Assembly (NCBI RefSeq): GCF_900120125.1
Contig: NZ_LT635545.1
Location: 333,894 to 397,893, forward strand
Length of the DNA: 64,000 bases
Origin: Gemella massiliensis
GTDB lineage: Bacteria; Bacillota; Bacilli; Staphylococcales; Gemellaceae
Direction: 5' to 3'
The position numbers and the translations under genes were made by a program. Shown piece by piece: positions 52,334-61,741 of this stretch. The notes beneath the pieces were generated by a model. It did no database searches. It was not told the origin of the DNA and saw only the letters and a list, made by a program, of their open reading frames with translations. Positions within the stretch are counted from its first letter, which is position 1, and each line of letters starts with the position of its first letter.

Positions 52334-52758
52334 TATGCTTCACCACCTGTTTCTTCACGTTTTACAAATTTACATTTAACAGGTAACTTATGAGATGCAA
52401 GTCTTAGAGCTTCACGTGCAACTTCTTCACTTACTCCAGCAACTTCAAACATCACTCTACCTGGTTTAACTATTGCAACCCATCCTTCTACTGCACCTTT
52501 ACCAGATCCCATACGAACTTCTAAAGGTTTTTTAGTATAAGGCATATGAGGGAAGATTTTAATCCATACTTTACCACCACGTTTCATATAACGAGTCATC
52601 GCAATACGTGCTGATTCAATTTGGCGAGAAGTAACTCGTGATGCAGTAGTTGCTTGTAAACCAAATTCACCAAAGTCTACTACATTTCCGCCTTTAGATT
52701 TACCTTTTGTTGATTGTCTATGTTGACGACGATATTTAACACGTTTAGGCATTAACAT
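52333..52758 (-). CDS. rplP: Ribosomal protein L16
   Basis: The 141-residue uL16 begins [19 protein letters not shown] and carries [24 protein letters not shown] and [20 protein letters not shown] segments, contacting the A-site tRNA. Normal start and length; translation of rpmC is coupled to it. Confidence 0.98.
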   Translation of the reverse strand: MLMPKRVKYRRQHRQSTKGKSKGGNVVDFGEFGLQATTASRVTSRQIESARIAMTRYMKRGGKVWIKIFPHMPYTKKPLEVRMGSGKGAVEGWVAIVKPGRVMFEVAGVSEEVAREALRLASHKLPVKCKFVKREETGGEA

Positions 52759-52761
52759 AAA

Positions 52762-53415
52762 TTAGTTACCTCCTTTTTCAGATTTTTTAGCTGGTAATAC
52801 TTCACCACGGTTAATCCAAACTTTAACCCCAAGTTTACCATAAGTTGTATCTGCTTCTTCATGAGCATAATCAATATCCGCTCTTAATGTGTGTAGTGGC
52901 ACTGACCCTTCTGAATAGTGTTCTGCACGAGCGATATCAGCTCCACCAAGACGACCTGATACTTGAGTTTTAATTCCTTTTGCTCCTGCTCTCATAGCTC
53001 TTTGGATAGCTTGTTTTTGAGCACGACGGAATGACACACGTGCTTCTAATTGACGGGCAATATTTTCAGCTACTAATTTTGCATCGATATCAACTTTTTT
53101 GATTTCAACTACATTAATGTGTACTCTTTTGCCTGTTAGTTTATTTAATTCTAATCTTAATTTGTCAATTTCAGATCCACCTTTACCAATTACCATACCC
53201 GGTTTACCGGTGTGTACTGAAATATTTACTTTCTTATCAAATCTTTCAATTTCAACTTTAGAAACTGAAGCATCTTTTAATTTTTTACTGATGAACTCAC
53301 GAACTTTAAAGTCTTCGTGTAAGTTAGTAGCAAAATCTTTTTCTGCATACCATTTTGAATCCCAATCACGAATTACTCCGACACGTAAGCCTATTGGATG
53401 TACTTTTTGACCCAC
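52762..53415 (-). CDS. rpsC: Ribosomal protein S3
   Basis: The 217-residue uS3 has [20 protein letters not shown], a KH domain with [15 protein letters not shown], and [23 protein letters not shown] helicase motif. It forms the mRNA entry channel. It precedes rplP with three bases between. Confidence 0.98.
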   Translation of the reverse strand: MGQKVHPIGLRVGVIRDWDSKWYAEKDFATNLHEDFKVREFISKKLKDASVSKVEIERFDKKVNISVHTGKPGMVIGKGGSEIDKLRLELNKLTGKRVHINVVEIKKVDIDAKLVAENIARQLEARVSFRRAQKQAIQRAMRAGAKGIKTQVSGRLGGADIARAEHYSEGSVPLHTLRADIDYAHEEADTTYGKLGVKVWINRGEVLPAKKSEKGGN

Positions 53416-53457
53416 AGTTTGTAGCCTCCTTTTACTAGTTTAGCTTATTAATTTTAA

Positions 53458-53793
53458 TTATTTATTGTCACTTAATACGATAGTAATGTGACTTGTTCTT
53501 TTATTGATTGAACTTGCAGCACCTTTTGCTCTTGGACGGAAACGTTTAAGTGTCGGTCCTTCGTTTGCAAATGCTTGAGATACTACTAAGTCTTCTACAT
53601 TCATTCCATAGTTATGTTCAGCGTTTGCAGCAGCTGATTTAATTACTTTAGCTACTGGTAGTGAAGCTGCTTTAGTTGTGAATTCTAAAATTCCTAATGC
53701 TTCGCCCACTTTTTTACCACGTACTAGGTCTAATACCAATCTTACTTTACGTGGAGCGATGCGGACTGTCTTAGCGATTGCTTTTGACTCCAT
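53458..53793 (-). CDS. rplV: Ribosomal protein L22
   Basis: The 111-residue uL22 has [20 protein letters not shown] and the tunnel loop [20 protein letters not shown]. That loop lines the exit tunnel where macrolides bind; it looks unaltered by eye. Normal length. Confidence 0.98.
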   Translation of the reverse strand: MESKAIAKTVRIAPRKVRLVLDLVRGKKVGEALGILEFTTKAASLPVAKVIKSAAANAEHNYGMNVEDLVVSQAFANEGPTLKRFRPRAKGAASSINKRTSHITIVLSDNK

Positions 53794-53830
53794 GAATGTG
53801 CCTCCTTGTGTTATTAAAAATTTCTATAAA

Positions 53831-54109
53831 TTATCTTCTTGTTTTTCTGTCATCTGCTGCGTGACCTTTGTAAGTTCTTGTTGGTGCAAATTCACCAAGT
53901 TTGTGCCCTACCATGTCTTCAGTCACGTAAACAGGAACGTGTTTTCTTCCGTCATATACTGCAAAAGTAATTCCGATAAATGATGGGAAAATTGTTGAAC
54001 GACGTGACCAAGTTTTAATTACTTGTTTTTTCTCTTGTCCGTTCATTTTTTCAACTTTTGCCAATAAGTGGTGATCAGCGAATGGTCCTTTTTTTAAACT
54101 ACGAGCCAT
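53831..54109 (-). CDS. rpsS: Ribosomal protein S19
   Basis: The 92-residue uS19 begins [20 protein letters not shown] and has [19 protein letters not shown] near the end. It lies in the head of the small subunit beside S13. The gene follows rplB after 90 bases, the largest gap inside this part of the operon. Confidence 0.98.
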   Translation of the reverse strand: MARSLKKGPFADHHLLAKVEKMNGQEKKQVIKTWSRRSTIFPSFIGITFAVYDGRKHVPVYVTEDMVGHKLGEFAPTRTYKGHAADDRKTRR

Positions 54110-54199
54110 TGTGTTATCTCCTTTCTGATACTTTGCGTTATCATTAGGTTTTTGGTAAAGAGCTTTTGCTCCTCACCACCTAACCTTCTATATGCTTTA

Positions 54200-55030
54200 T
54201 TATTTAGTTCTAGCACGTACGATAAATTTGTTTGAACGAGCTTTTTTAGAACGTGTTTTCTTACCAAGTGTAGGTTTACCCCATGGTGACATAGGTGATT
54301 TACGTCCGATTGAAGTACGTCCTTCACCACCACCGTGTGGGTGATCGTTCGGGTTCATAACAGATCCACGTACAGTAGGTCTTTTACCTAACCAACGAGT
54401 TCTACCGGCTTTACCGATATTTACCAATCCATGTTGTTCATTACCAACTTCTCCGATTGTAGCACGGCAAGTTGCTAAGATCATTCTTACTTCCCCTGAT
54501 TTAAGACGCACTAATACGTATTTACCTTCTTTACCAAGCACTTGAGCACTTGCTCCGGCTGAACGTACTAATTGTCCACCTTTACCGGGTTTAAGTTCAA
54601 TATTGTGAATTAATGTCCCTACCGGGATATTTGATAACGGTAATGTATTACCTATTTTGATGTCAGCTTCAACCCCTGATATTACTACTTGTCCTACTTG
54701 TAATTCTTTGGGAGCGATGATGTAACGTTTTTCACCATCTGCGTAGTGTAGTAAAGCGATATTCGCTGAACGGTTTGGATCGTACTCAATTGTGGCAACT
54801 TTTGCCGGTACGTTGTCTTTATTTCTCTTGAAGTCAATAATACGGTATTGTTTTTTGTGACCGCCTCCGTGGTGACGCACAGTAATTTTACCTTGGTTAT
54901 TTCTTCCCGCTTTTTTCGGTAGCGGTGCTAATAATGACTTTTCTGGTTTGCTTGTTGTAATTTCTGCAAAATCTAATGATGTCATATTACGACGCCCATT
55001 AGTAATAGCTTTATATACTTTAATAGCCAT
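54200..55030 (-). CDS. rplB: Ribosomal protein L2
   Basis: The 276-residue uL2 has [19 protein letters not shown], the OB and SH3-like domains, and the peptidyl-transferase-adjacent loop [20 protein letters not shown] with the conserved His. Normal length; 39 bases after rplW. Confidence 0.98.
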   Translation of the reverse strand: MAIKVYKAITNGRRNMTSLDFAEITTSKPEKSLLAPLPKKAGRNNQGKITVRHHGGGHKKQYRIIDFKRNKDNVPAKVATIEYDPNRSANIALLHYADGEKRYIIAPKELQVGQVVISGVEADIKIGNTLPLSNIPVGTLIHNIELKPGKGGQLVRSAGASAQVLGKEGKYVLVRLKSGEVRMILATCRATIGEVGNEQHGLVNIGKAGRTRWLGKRPTVRGSVMNPNDHPHGGGEGRTSIGRKSPMSPWGKPTLGKKTRSKKARSNKFIVRARTK

Positions 55031-55069
55031 TTGTCATTGTTCCTCCTTAGTGGTATATGGAATTTATTC

Positions 55070-55351
55070 TTATGCGAATAATCCTTCGATTGTTTGTCCT
55101 TTAGCTAACTTAACGATAGCTTTTCTTCTTTTGTTAGTGTACCCACCGTATCTTCCGACACGACGGAATTTCGGTTTGTAGTTCATTACGTTTACTTTCT
55201 CAACTTTAACACCGAAGATTTCTTCGATAGCTTGTTTAATTTGAGTTTTGTGAGCACGTGTGTCTACTAGGAAAGTGTATTTATTTTCTTGCATTAATAA
55301 ATAACTTTTTTCAGTTAATACTGGGCGTTTGATAATATCGCGTGCATCCAT
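55070..55351 (-). CDS. rplW: Ribosomal protein L23
   Basis: The 93-residue uL23 begins [19 protein letters not shown] and has the [20 protein letters not shown] loop. It is the docking site of trigger factor and SRP at the tunnel exit. Its ATG overlaps the rplD stop by one base. Confidence 0.98.
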   Translation of the reverse strand: MDARDIIKRPVLTEKSYLLMQENKYTFLVDTRAHKTQIKQAIEEIFGVKVEKVNVMNYKPKFRRVGRYGGYTNKRRKAIVKLAKGQTIEGLFA

Positions 55352-55974
55352 TATGCTAATACCTCCCCAACTTTTTCTAGTGCATCTTTAGTGAAGACTA
55401 CTTTATTACTTCCTAAGATGTCTAATACATTAAGACCGGTTGTTTCTACGAATTCAACCCCCGGAATATTTCTTCCTGATAATACTGTATTTTCTTCAAA
55501 TTCTGAAACTACGAACAATACTTTTTTATCCAGGTTTAAGTTTGTCAACATTGTTTTAAAGTTTTTAGTTTTAATTGTATCAAATGCTAATGTTTCCAAT
55601 GCAAACACTTCGTTAGCCGCTACTTTAGAAGATAAAGCAGAACGCAATGCTAAACGACGCATTTTTTTAGGCATTTTGAAGCTGTAACTACGTGGTGTAG
55701 GTCCAAATACTGTACCACCTCCACGCCATTGTGGTGAACGGATAGATCCTTGACGAGCACGACCTGTTCCTTTTTGACGCCATGGTTTGCGACCACCACC
55801 TGAAACTTCAGAACGTCCTTTTGTTTTGTGTGTACCTTGACGAAGTGATGCACGTTGTAATGTTACCGCTTGGAATAAAACGTGTTGATTAGGTTCAATT
55901 CCGAATACTGCGTCATTAGCTTCTACTGCACCGACTTTAGTACCGTCTTGTTTAAATAAATCTAATTGTGGCAT
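55351..55974 (-). CDS. rplD: Ribosomal protein L4
   Basis: The 207-residue uL4 shows the extended loop [20 protein letters not shown] and [20 protein letters not shown]. In many bacteria L4 also binds the S10 leader to repress the operon; the leader here is structured (57001-57136), so autoregulation is possible but unproven. Confidence 0.98.
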   Translation of the reverse strand: MPQLDLFKQDGTKVGAVEANDAVFGIEPNQHVLFQAVTLQRASLRQGTHKTKGRSEVSGGGRKPWRQKGTGRARQGSIRSPQWRGGGTVFGPTPRSYSFKMPKKMRRLALRSALSSKVAANEVFALETLAFDTIKTKNFKTMLTNLNLDKKVLFVVSEFEENTVLSGRNIPGVEFVETTGLNVLDILGSNKVVFTKDALEKVGEVLA

Positions 55975-56006
55975 TTTCTAATTTCCTCCTTCCGTATATT
56001 TTCTGA

Positions 56007-56669
56007 TTATTTACCAGATTTAACTGCTGATTGGATTTTTACGAAGCTTTTTTTAGAACCCGGAATACAACCTTTAATTAAGATTAATCCATTTTCTACA
56101 TCTACGCTTACTATTTCTAAGTTTTGAGTTGTAACTGTAACTCCACCCATTTGCCCCGGCAGTGCTTTACCTTTAAATACACGGTTAGGTGCTACAGGTC
56201 CCATTGATCCAGGACGACGGTGGTAACGAGAACCGTGAGCCATCGGTCCACGACTTTGCCCGTGGCGTTTGATTGCCCCTTGGAATCCTTTACCTTTACT
56301 TACTCCTGTTACGTCAACTAAGTCCCCTGCTGCAAAAATATCAACTTGGACTTCTTGACCTACTTCATAACTAGCAACTTCTACATCTCTGATTTCTCTA
56401 ATGAATCGTTTTGGTGCAGTGTTCGCTTTATCTGCGTGACCTTGTTCAGGTTTATTCGCAACTTTTACTAAACGATCTTTACGTTCTTTATCGTAAGGAC
56501 GTTTATCGTCGAATCCTAATTGGATTGCATTGTATCCTTCAACTTCTTCTGTTTTCTTTTGTAGAACGACATTCCCTTTCGCCTCAACTACTGTTACCGG
56601 AATTAATTCCCCATTTTCAGCGAAGATTTGCGTCATACCTACTTTTCTTCCTAAGATACCTTTGGTCAT
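56007..56669 (-). CDS. rplC: Ribosomal protein L3
   Basis: The 220-residue uL3 begins [20 protein letters not shown] and carries the W-finger region [20 protein letters not shown] (Gln-methylated in other species), and [14 protein letters not shown]. It is an early large-subunit assembly protein. Eighteen bases separate it from rpsJ. Confidence 0.98.
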   Translation of the reverse strand: MTKGILGRKVGMTQIFAENGELIPVTVVEAKGNVVLQKKTEEVEGYNAIQLGFDDKRPYDKERKDRLVKVANKPEQGHADKANTAPKRFIREIRDVEVASYEVGQEVQVDIFAAGDLVDVTGVSKGKGFQGAIKRHGQSRGPMAHGSRYHRRPGSMGPVAPNRVFKGKALPGQMGGVTVTTQNLEIVSVDVENGLILIKGCIPGSKKSFVKIQSAVKSGK

Positions 56670-56687
56670 CGAAAGTCACCTCCTATA

Positions 56688-56996
56688 TTATAATTTTAAT
56701 TCGATGTCAACACCTGATGGTAAGTTTAAGCTGATTAAAGCATCAACTGTTTTTTGTGTTGGTTCAATAATATCGATTAGGCGTTTGTGTGTACGTTGTT
56801 CAAATTGTTCACGGCTATCTTTATAAATGTGAACTGAACGTAAAATTGTATATACCGCTTTTTCTGTTGGTAACGGGATTGGCCCAGATACTTTAGCACC
56901 AGAACGTTTTGCAGTTTCAACAATTTTTTCTGCACTTTGATCAACTAATCTGTGATCATATCCTTTTAAACGAATACGAATTTTTTGTTTTGCCAT
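56688..56996 (-). CDS. rpsJ: Ribosomal protein S10
   Basis: Starting at [20 protein letters not shown] the protein has 102 residues, the family's standard length; it also binds NusB in antitermination. GGAGG lies seven bases before this ATG, whereas the adjacent earlier ATG and the long upstream frame run into the leader RNA. It is the first gene of the 29-gene operon. Confidence 0.97.
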   Translation of the reverse strand: MAKQKIRIRLKGYDHRLVDQSAEKIVETAKRSGAKVSGPIPLPTEKAVYTILRSVHIYKDSREQFEQRTHKRLIDIIEPTQKTVDALISLNLPSGVDIELKL

Positions 56997-57000
56997 CATT

Positions 57001-57136
57001 TCTCCTCCTATACATTTATTCGCTGCTATCGAGTAGCAACTTCTCCACGAAAGTTCTCCAGCACGCCATGCCATGGCAAAGCGACCGGGCGTGTCAGTAA
57101 CCTTTCGCTTCAACGCAAGTCCTCTTCAGACCGACA
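57001..57136 (-). promoter_or_regulatory. Structured leader of the S10 operon
   Basis: About 140 nucleotides of comparatively GC-rich leader separate the promoter from rpsJ. On the minus strand a long hairpin pairs CGAAAGGTT (57099-57107) with AACTTTCG (57048-57055), then an inner CACGCC/GGCGTG stem (57088-57093 with 57062-57067), with GCCATGGC in the apical part. A further GCTA-CTCGA-TAGC hairpin lies next to the SD. The layout fits a ribosomal-protein-binding autoregulatory leader; the ligand (L4 is the usual one) is inferred. Confidence 0.6.
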
Positions 57137-57142
57137 TTCACT

Positions 57143-57171
57143 ATTATACATGATATTCCGCTACATTACAA
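57143..57171 (-). promoter_or_regulatory. Main promoter of the S10 operon
   Basis: On the minus strand TTGTAA (57166-57171), 17 bases, TATAAT (57143-57148). A second extended -10, TATGCTATAAT, is at 57358-57368 further upstream and may add a distal promoter; the 57172-57428 stretch is otherwise featureless and AT-rich. Confidence 0.7.
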
Positions 57172-57428
57172 GTGTTTTATCAAAAAAATATAAATAAAAA
57201 GTCATGAATATGTTTTCTCAAATTTTTAAGTTAAATATTTTGCATTTATATGGAAAAAATAATTATAAATTAGATTGAATTTGCTCAAAATATAAGCCAA
57301 ACATTTTTTAAAGTCATAGTTTTGATTAAAATATCTATATACTATTTTGCTTTGTCAATTATAGCATACCTTTTCCAAATATTAATTAACTTTTCTAAAG
57401 TAATTGTACTAATACAAAAAAATTACTG

Positions 57429-57457
57429 TTTACACAAAATACATTATGGTATATAAT
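57429..57457 (+). promoter_or_regulatory. Promoter of the rhodanese lipoprotein gene
   Basis: TTTACA (57429-57434), exactly 17 bases, TATAAT (57452-57457). The start site should be near 57464, leaving a 45-base leader. Confidence 0.75.
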
Positions 57458-57473
57458 TATATTGGACAAATAT

Positions 57474-57511
57474 AAGGAGGAAAGCGGCAGGTTGTCACAA
57501 ATAATATAATG
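57474..57511 (+). promoter_or_regulatory. Distant SD with small hairpin before the rhodanese start
   Basis: AAGGAGG (57474-57480) is 28 bases before the only plausible ATG. Between them GGCA-GGT-TGTC (57486-57496) can fold and shorten the gap. No closer SD and no in-frame alternative start exist. Confidence 0.45.
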
Positions 57512-58897
57512 ATTGATTTTAAAAAAACAGGAGTAGTTTTCTTAGCAGCAGGTTTGATGCTTAGCGGATGTTCTACTAAGAACAACTCTTCTTCACAAAC
57601 TCAAAAAAAGGAAATTAAATCTATTTCTTTAGAAGATTTCACAAAAAATATAGGAAACTCTGATTATCAATTTATTGATACACGCAGTGACGAAAGTTAC
57701 AACGGATTTAAAACCGATGATATTAAAAACGGAGGTCACTTAAAAAACTCTATTCAATATTCAGCAACATTTATAGGTAATGTTAATAAAGATAAAGAAG
57801 ATAAATTTATTAGCGATAAAGGTATTGATAAAAATAAAAAAGTTGTCGTTTATGATACTAATAAAGATAACCTAAATAAAGTTGCTGATAAATTTGCAAA
57901 CTTAGGTTATGAAGTTTATAAATTTGAAGATTATAAAAAATTTGCAGATAATGATGCTAATAAAGAAAAATTAGTTAGTTATCCCGAATATCAAAACTTA
58001 GTTTCTCCTAAATGGGTTAAAGACGTTCAAGATAATAAAAAACCTGAAACCTATACCAATGATAAATATAGCATTTTCGAAGTTTCTTGGGGTGAGGGAG
58101 ATAAAGCAGTAGCTTATAAAGAACATATTAAAGGTGCTTATCACTTTAACACAGACTGGGTAGAAGATGGTCCGGTATGGAACCTACGTTCGGCTGATGA
58201 AATTAAGAAAAATTTATTAAAACAAGGTATTACTGCCGATAAAACAGTTATTTTATATTCAGATGATGCCTCAGCGGCATTTCGTGTAAACTGGGCGTTG
58301 AAATGGGCAGGAGTAAAAGATGTCCGCATAATGAACGGTGGACTAAAAGCGTGGAAAAATGCAGGCTTTGAAACGGAAACTAACGTTAATACACCTAAAG
58401 AAGAAACAGACTTCGGTACAAAAATACCAGCTCACCCGGAATACAATATATCTCGTGCTAAAGAAATGGCACAAAAAGTTAAAGATGAAGGAATTAAATT
58501 AGTAAGTATTCGCTCATGGGATGAATACTTAGGAAAAACCAGCGGTTATGATTATATTGATAAAGCAGGTGAACCTCAAGGAGCAATTTTCGGTTTTGCA
58601 GGAGAAAACAAAGCCGACTTAAGCGACTATTACGATCCGGACGGCACACTTCGTAATCCGCAAGAAATTTATAATTTATGGAAAGGTCAAGGTATCAGCG
58701 AAACAGATAAAATTGCCCTATACTGCGGTACCGGTTGGCGTAATGCTGTACCATGGTTTATGACTCAACTTACCGGACGTGCTAACACTTACTTCTACGA
58801 TGGAGGTTGGAACGATTGGCAACTTGACGGCTCATTACCTGTAGATATTAATAAAGACAAAGGGCAAAAACCTGATGCTAAAAATGATTATAAATAA
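57509..58897 (+). CDS. Lipoprotein with three rhodanese-like domains
   Basis: The 462-residue protein has a lipoprotein signal (VVFLAAGLMLSGC, lipidated Cys near 21). Three rhodanese folds follow, at about 38-160, 165-300 and 310-455. Only the third keeps a catalytic Cys (about 406) in the loop YCGTGWRNA; the first has YDTNKDN and the second YSDDASA in that place. So domain three should be a sulfurtransferase and the others structural, as in tandem thiosulfate sulfurtransferases. It acts outside the membrane. The gene is monocistronic and diverges from the S10 operon. Confidence 0.88.
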   Translation: MIDFKKTGVVFLAAGLMLSGCSTKNNSSSQTQKKEIKSISLEDFTKNIGNSDYQFIDTRSDESYNGFKTDDIKNGGHLKNSIQYSATFIGNVNKDKEDKFISDKGIDKNKKVVVYDTNKDNLNKVADKFANLGYEVYKFEDYKKFADNDANKEKLVSYPEYQNLVSPKWVKDVQDNKKPETYTNDKYSIFEVSWGEGDKAVAYKEHIKGAYHFNTDWVEDGPVWNLRSADEIKKNLLKQGITADKTVILYSDDASAAFRVNWALKWAGVKDVRIMNGGLKAWKNAGFETETNVNTPKEETDFGTKIPAHPEYNISRAKEMAQKVKDEGIKLVSIRSWDEYLGKTSGYDYIDKAGEPQGAIFGFAGENKADLSDYYDPDGTLRNPQEIYNLWKGQGISETDKIALYCGTGWRNAVPWFMTQLTGRANTYFYDGGWNDWQLDGSLPVDINKDKGQKPDAKNDYK

Positions 58898-58904
58898 TTA
58901 AAAA

Positions 58905-58970
58905 TAAAGAGAGTAACTCATAAAATCTTGTTTTAAAAAATCACGATTTTTAAGTCACTCTCTTTTTTGC
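58905..58970. terminator. Terminator after rhodanese gene, repeated-family member
   Basis: AAAGAGAGTAACTCATAAAA and TTTTTAAGTCACTCTCTTT form a long stem with a few mismatches, ending in TTTTTT. The inner AAATCACGATTTTT is shared with 912-969. Confidence 0.82.
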
Positions 58971-58996
58971 TATTTTAAAACCTTACCGAATAAAGT

Positions 58997-59416
58997 TTAT
59001 ATTTCTTTTTTTAAATCTAAAGTTAAAAATTGAAGAAAACGAAGAGTATTTAATCCCCCGCAAAATATGACAATATAGTAATAGATAAACTCACTGTCTA
59101 CATTGTTTGTTAAAATATAGTACGCTGAACCGATGACTAAAATAATGTTAATTACCAATGAAAAAATAAATTTTTTATAAACTATAACTAAAATAACCTG
59201 AATAATAACAAATAAAATTAATACACCCAACATAAGTTTTATATTATTTTCCGTTAATACCTTTGGAAATTTATAAATATTTTTGTGCATAATATGGCGT
59301 ACCATACCCATTTTACGATCTTTAAAATAATTCCAGCCAATTAAAGCTACTATTAAAATTATCTCCAGTACCGCTATAAAAATATAAAATTTCTTAAAAT
59401 GAATTTTTCTTAACAT
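58997..59416 (-). CDS. Small hypothetical membrane protein
   Basis: The 139-residue product has about four hydrophobic segments (8-27, 60-80, 83-100, 108-130) and a loop with DRKMGMVRHIMHKNIYKF between the first two. No family is recognised. AAGGAGAACTGG precedes the ATG. It diverges from the next membrane gene with 94 bases between the starts. Confidence 0.65.
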   Translation of the reverse strand: MLRKIHFKKFYIFIAVLEIILIVALIGWNYFKDRKMGMVRHIMHKNIYKFPKVLTENNIKLMLGVLILFVIIQVILVIVYKKFIFSLVINIILVIGSAYYILTNNVDSEFIYYYIVIFCGGLNTLRFLQFLTLDLKKEI

Positions 59417-59510
59417 CCAGTTCTCCTTGTTTTTAAGTTTTTTTAATGATATAATCTCTATTATAGATTATAAAAAATTATTGGTCAATTACAACAAAAA
59501 CGGAGGAACT

Positions 59511-60032
59511 ATGAACATCAAACGTTACTTCACCGCACTAAGCATTCTCGTGCTGACTTTCTTCTTTTTATATACATTTAATCTGAATTTTGATTTAACC
59601 AAACAGCTAAATATTGCTAATTTCGGCTTAACGCTTTTAACATTTATCCTTTGGCTTGTTGCAGGTTATTTATTTTTAATTAAAGATATCCTAAAAACAA
59701 ACGAAAAAGAGCGTAACGGTATTACACTTATATTAGTATTACTTGGAATTATCTTTTTTTACTATAATCCGTTACCCAATCCCAAAAACTTTTTTGTGGA
59801 AATACCGAGAATTACATTTTTTATAATGACATTATTTATTTTTATAAGTTTAGTTCTTCTAACCTATAAAGATAAAGTTCTTGGTTTTATTCTGGCGGTA
59901 AGTGCACCCATAACAATCCAAAGTTTTTTAGTAAATGTACTTAAAAACACATCTTATACAAATTACACCGTTTATATTATAATTTTCCTTGTTATTATTG
60001 CATATACTGTAAATTATTTAAAGCAGAAGTAA
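59511..60032 (+). CDS. Hypothetical multi-span membrane protein
   Basis: Starting at the ATG after CGGAGGAACT the protein has 173 residues and about six hydrophobic segments with short polar loops (KTNEKERNG, NPLPNPKNF). An earlier in-frame ATG lies 28 codons upstream without SD. I do not recognise the family. It is monocistronic with a terminator just beyond. Confidence 0.65.
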   Translation: MNIKRYFTALSILVLTFFFLYTFNLNFDLTKQLNIANFGLTLLTFILWLVAGYLFLIKDILKTNEKERNGITLILVLLGIIFFYYNPLPNPKNFFVEIPRITFFIMTLFIFISLVLLTYKDKVLGFILAVSAPITIQSFLVNVLKNTSYTNYTVYIIIFLVIIAYTVNYLKQK

Positions 60033-60042
60033 AAATATATCC

Positions 60043-60078
60043 GTCCTCAAACTTCATCTGAGTTTTGAGGACATTTTA
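60043..60078 (+). terminator. Terminator of the membrane protein gene
   Basis: GTCCTCAAAC and GTTTTGAGGAC pair, followed by ATTTTACATTTT. It also lies near the convergent gene's stop. Confidence 0.75.
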
Positions 60079-60110
60079 CATTTTATTGTTAATTCTATTA
60101 GGATACAACT

Positions 60111-60638
60111 TTATACTAAAACAATATATTTATTACAAATATCCGCAAAAAATTGCTGAATATTTCCGGCATTTAACATCGTTTCTTGTTCTTCATCAAC
60201 AATGTAATTTTCATCTGCTTCCATAACTGCAAGAAGTCGTGTAAAAGTATCAATAAATAAACTCTCATCTTCATTTAGAATATAATTAAACTTTTGTTCT
60301 GAGAAAAAAGGAACAAAAACTTCTCTGAAAGCACCTTGACGAATTCTTCCAATTAATTTTTTCCCATCAATTTCAAATAAATTTTTATTTTTTTGAACAA
60401 AATTACACGCTTTGGAATAATTTGAAAATAATTGAAAACCTTCCGCCTCGTTATATTCCCTAAAAACGGGAATTTTTAAACCTTTTTTATATAACTCTTT
60501 ATCAAAAACAACAAAAATTTCTTCAAGTTCCCACAGTTCTTTAGCAATATAATAAAATGCTATCCGCCATCTGTTATCACTTTTTGGTAATCTTTTAAAA
60601 GTTGATATCTGCTCAACTAAACGTATATTTTTTTCCAT
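60111..60638 (-). CDS. Hypothetical protein downstream of pgeF
   Basis: The 175-residue acidic protein reads LPKSDNRWRIAFYYIAKELW and later GFQLFSNYSKACNFVQKNKN, then GRIRQGAFREVFVPFFSEQK. A faint likeness to SseB N-terminal proteins is possible, but I cannot confirm it. No signal or membrane span. It starts 14 bases after the pgeF stop, so the pair is co-transcribed. Confidence 0.7.
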   Translation of the reverse strand: MEKNIRLVEQISTFKRLPKSDNRWRIAFYYIAKELWELEEIFVVFDKELYKKGLKIPVFREYNEAEGFQLFSNYSKACNFVQKNKNLFEIDGKKLIGRIRQGAFREVFVPFFSEQKFNYILNEDESLFIDTFTRLLAVMEADENYIVDEEQETMLNAGNIQQFFADICNKYIVLV

Positions 60639-60652
60639 ATTAACTCCTTTAG

Positions 60653-61354
60653 CTAGTCTATTTGAATTAATGTTCCTATTCTTTTCGATGTTTCCTTATC
60701 TTTTCTATAAGAGAAAAATTTATCGTTGTTTTTTACCGTGCATAAATTAGAAAAAATAATATTTTTCTCCAATACTCCACTTTTTACTAACAATTCTTTA
60801 TTTATCTGCCACAAATCCAAATAATACTTACCGTTTTTTTCTATATAATAATCCGCTACATTTAAGCTACTAAACTTATCTACCAATTCTTTTGATACTT
60901 CATAGTTTTCTATTGATATTGAAGGTCCTACAATAACTTTTATATCTTTTTTATCACAATTATAATCTTGAACCATAGAACGAATTATTTCCTGAGAAAT
61001 ATTACTATACGTTCCACGCCACCCTGCATGAGCTAAAGCGACAACATTTCTTATTTTATCATAAAAAACTAACGGCACACAATCAGCGGTGAAAATTAAA
61101 AGTGGAATTTTTACCGAATTTGTTATTAAACCGTCTGCTTCCAAACCGTTATTTTTTAAATCTTCTTTTCTTTCTATTTTTCTTACATTTGCTCCGTGAA
61201 CTTGAGTATTAAATGCTAAATTTTCAAAATCAAAATTATATTCAGTCGATATTTTTTCCATATCATTTATATTTTTAGAATCAATTTGTCGTTTAGTAAA
61301 AATTACTTTTATATTATCATCATTAAATATAAAAGCGTTACTGTTCTCTTTCAT
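60653..61354 (-). CDS. pgeF: PgeF/YfiH laccase-domain protein (peptidoglycan editing or purine nucleoside phosphorylase)
   Basis: The 233-residue protein has the three metal-ligand motifs of the family: QVHGANV (His), FTADCVPLVFYD (Cys) and LAHAGWRGTYSN (His). Members were called polyphenol oxidases, then shown to act as zinc purine nucleoside phosphorylases, and in E. coli to remove wrongly placed amino acids from cell-wall precursors. Which role holds here is unknown. GGAG precedes the ATG. It heads a two-gene unit. Confidence 0.9.
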   Translation of the reverse strand: MKENSNAFIFNDDNIKVIFTKRQIDSKNINDMEKISTEYNFDFENLAFNTQVHGANVRKIERKEDLKNNGLEADGLITNSVKIPLLIFTADCVPLVFYDKIRNVVALAHAGWRGTYSNISQEIIRSMVQDYNCDKKDIKVIVGPSISIENYEVSKELVDKFSSLNVADYYIEKNGKYYLDLWQINKELLVKSGVLEKNIIFSNLCTVKNNDKFFSYRKDKETSKRIGTLIQID

Positions 61355-61615
61355 TGACTTCTCCTTTATTAATAACTTTTTATATTATTGAAAAGTATCC
61401 TTACTTATTGCCTAAATAAAGTAACTTTTGTAATATCTTTATTTTCACTTTTCCCTTGTTATTAATAATTATAACATAGTTAATTATTTATTTAAAATAT
61501 ACCTTTTATGCACTTTAAAAAACAGTTTTTTATTTTTTCTAATTAATAATACCTTGTAGAAAAATAAATTTTTATTAATTTTAATTATCTAAATACAAAA
61601 ATAACGGAGAATAAG

Positions 61616-61652
61616 GAAAATCCCAAGCAATAATTTATTACTTGAGATTTTT
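61616..61652 (-). terminator. Terminator of the Rib-repeat surface gene
   Basis: On the minus strand AAAATCTCAAGTAATAA and TTATTGCTTGGGATTTT pair with two G-U wobbles that would be mismatches on the plus strand. The rest of the gap 61355-61741 shows nothing else. Confidence 0.8.
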
Positions 61653-61741
61653 CAAAAATATTCAATTTTTAAAAGAATTGATTATCTATTAAGTAGCTGT
61701 TCCTACCGGATATGCTCAATGATAATTATTTTTTTACGGGT

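Noticed and set aside
57001..57113. N-terminally extended S10 reading through the leader
   Set aside because: S10 is complete from [10 protein letters not shown] with an ideal SD; the extension encodes the hairpin leader.
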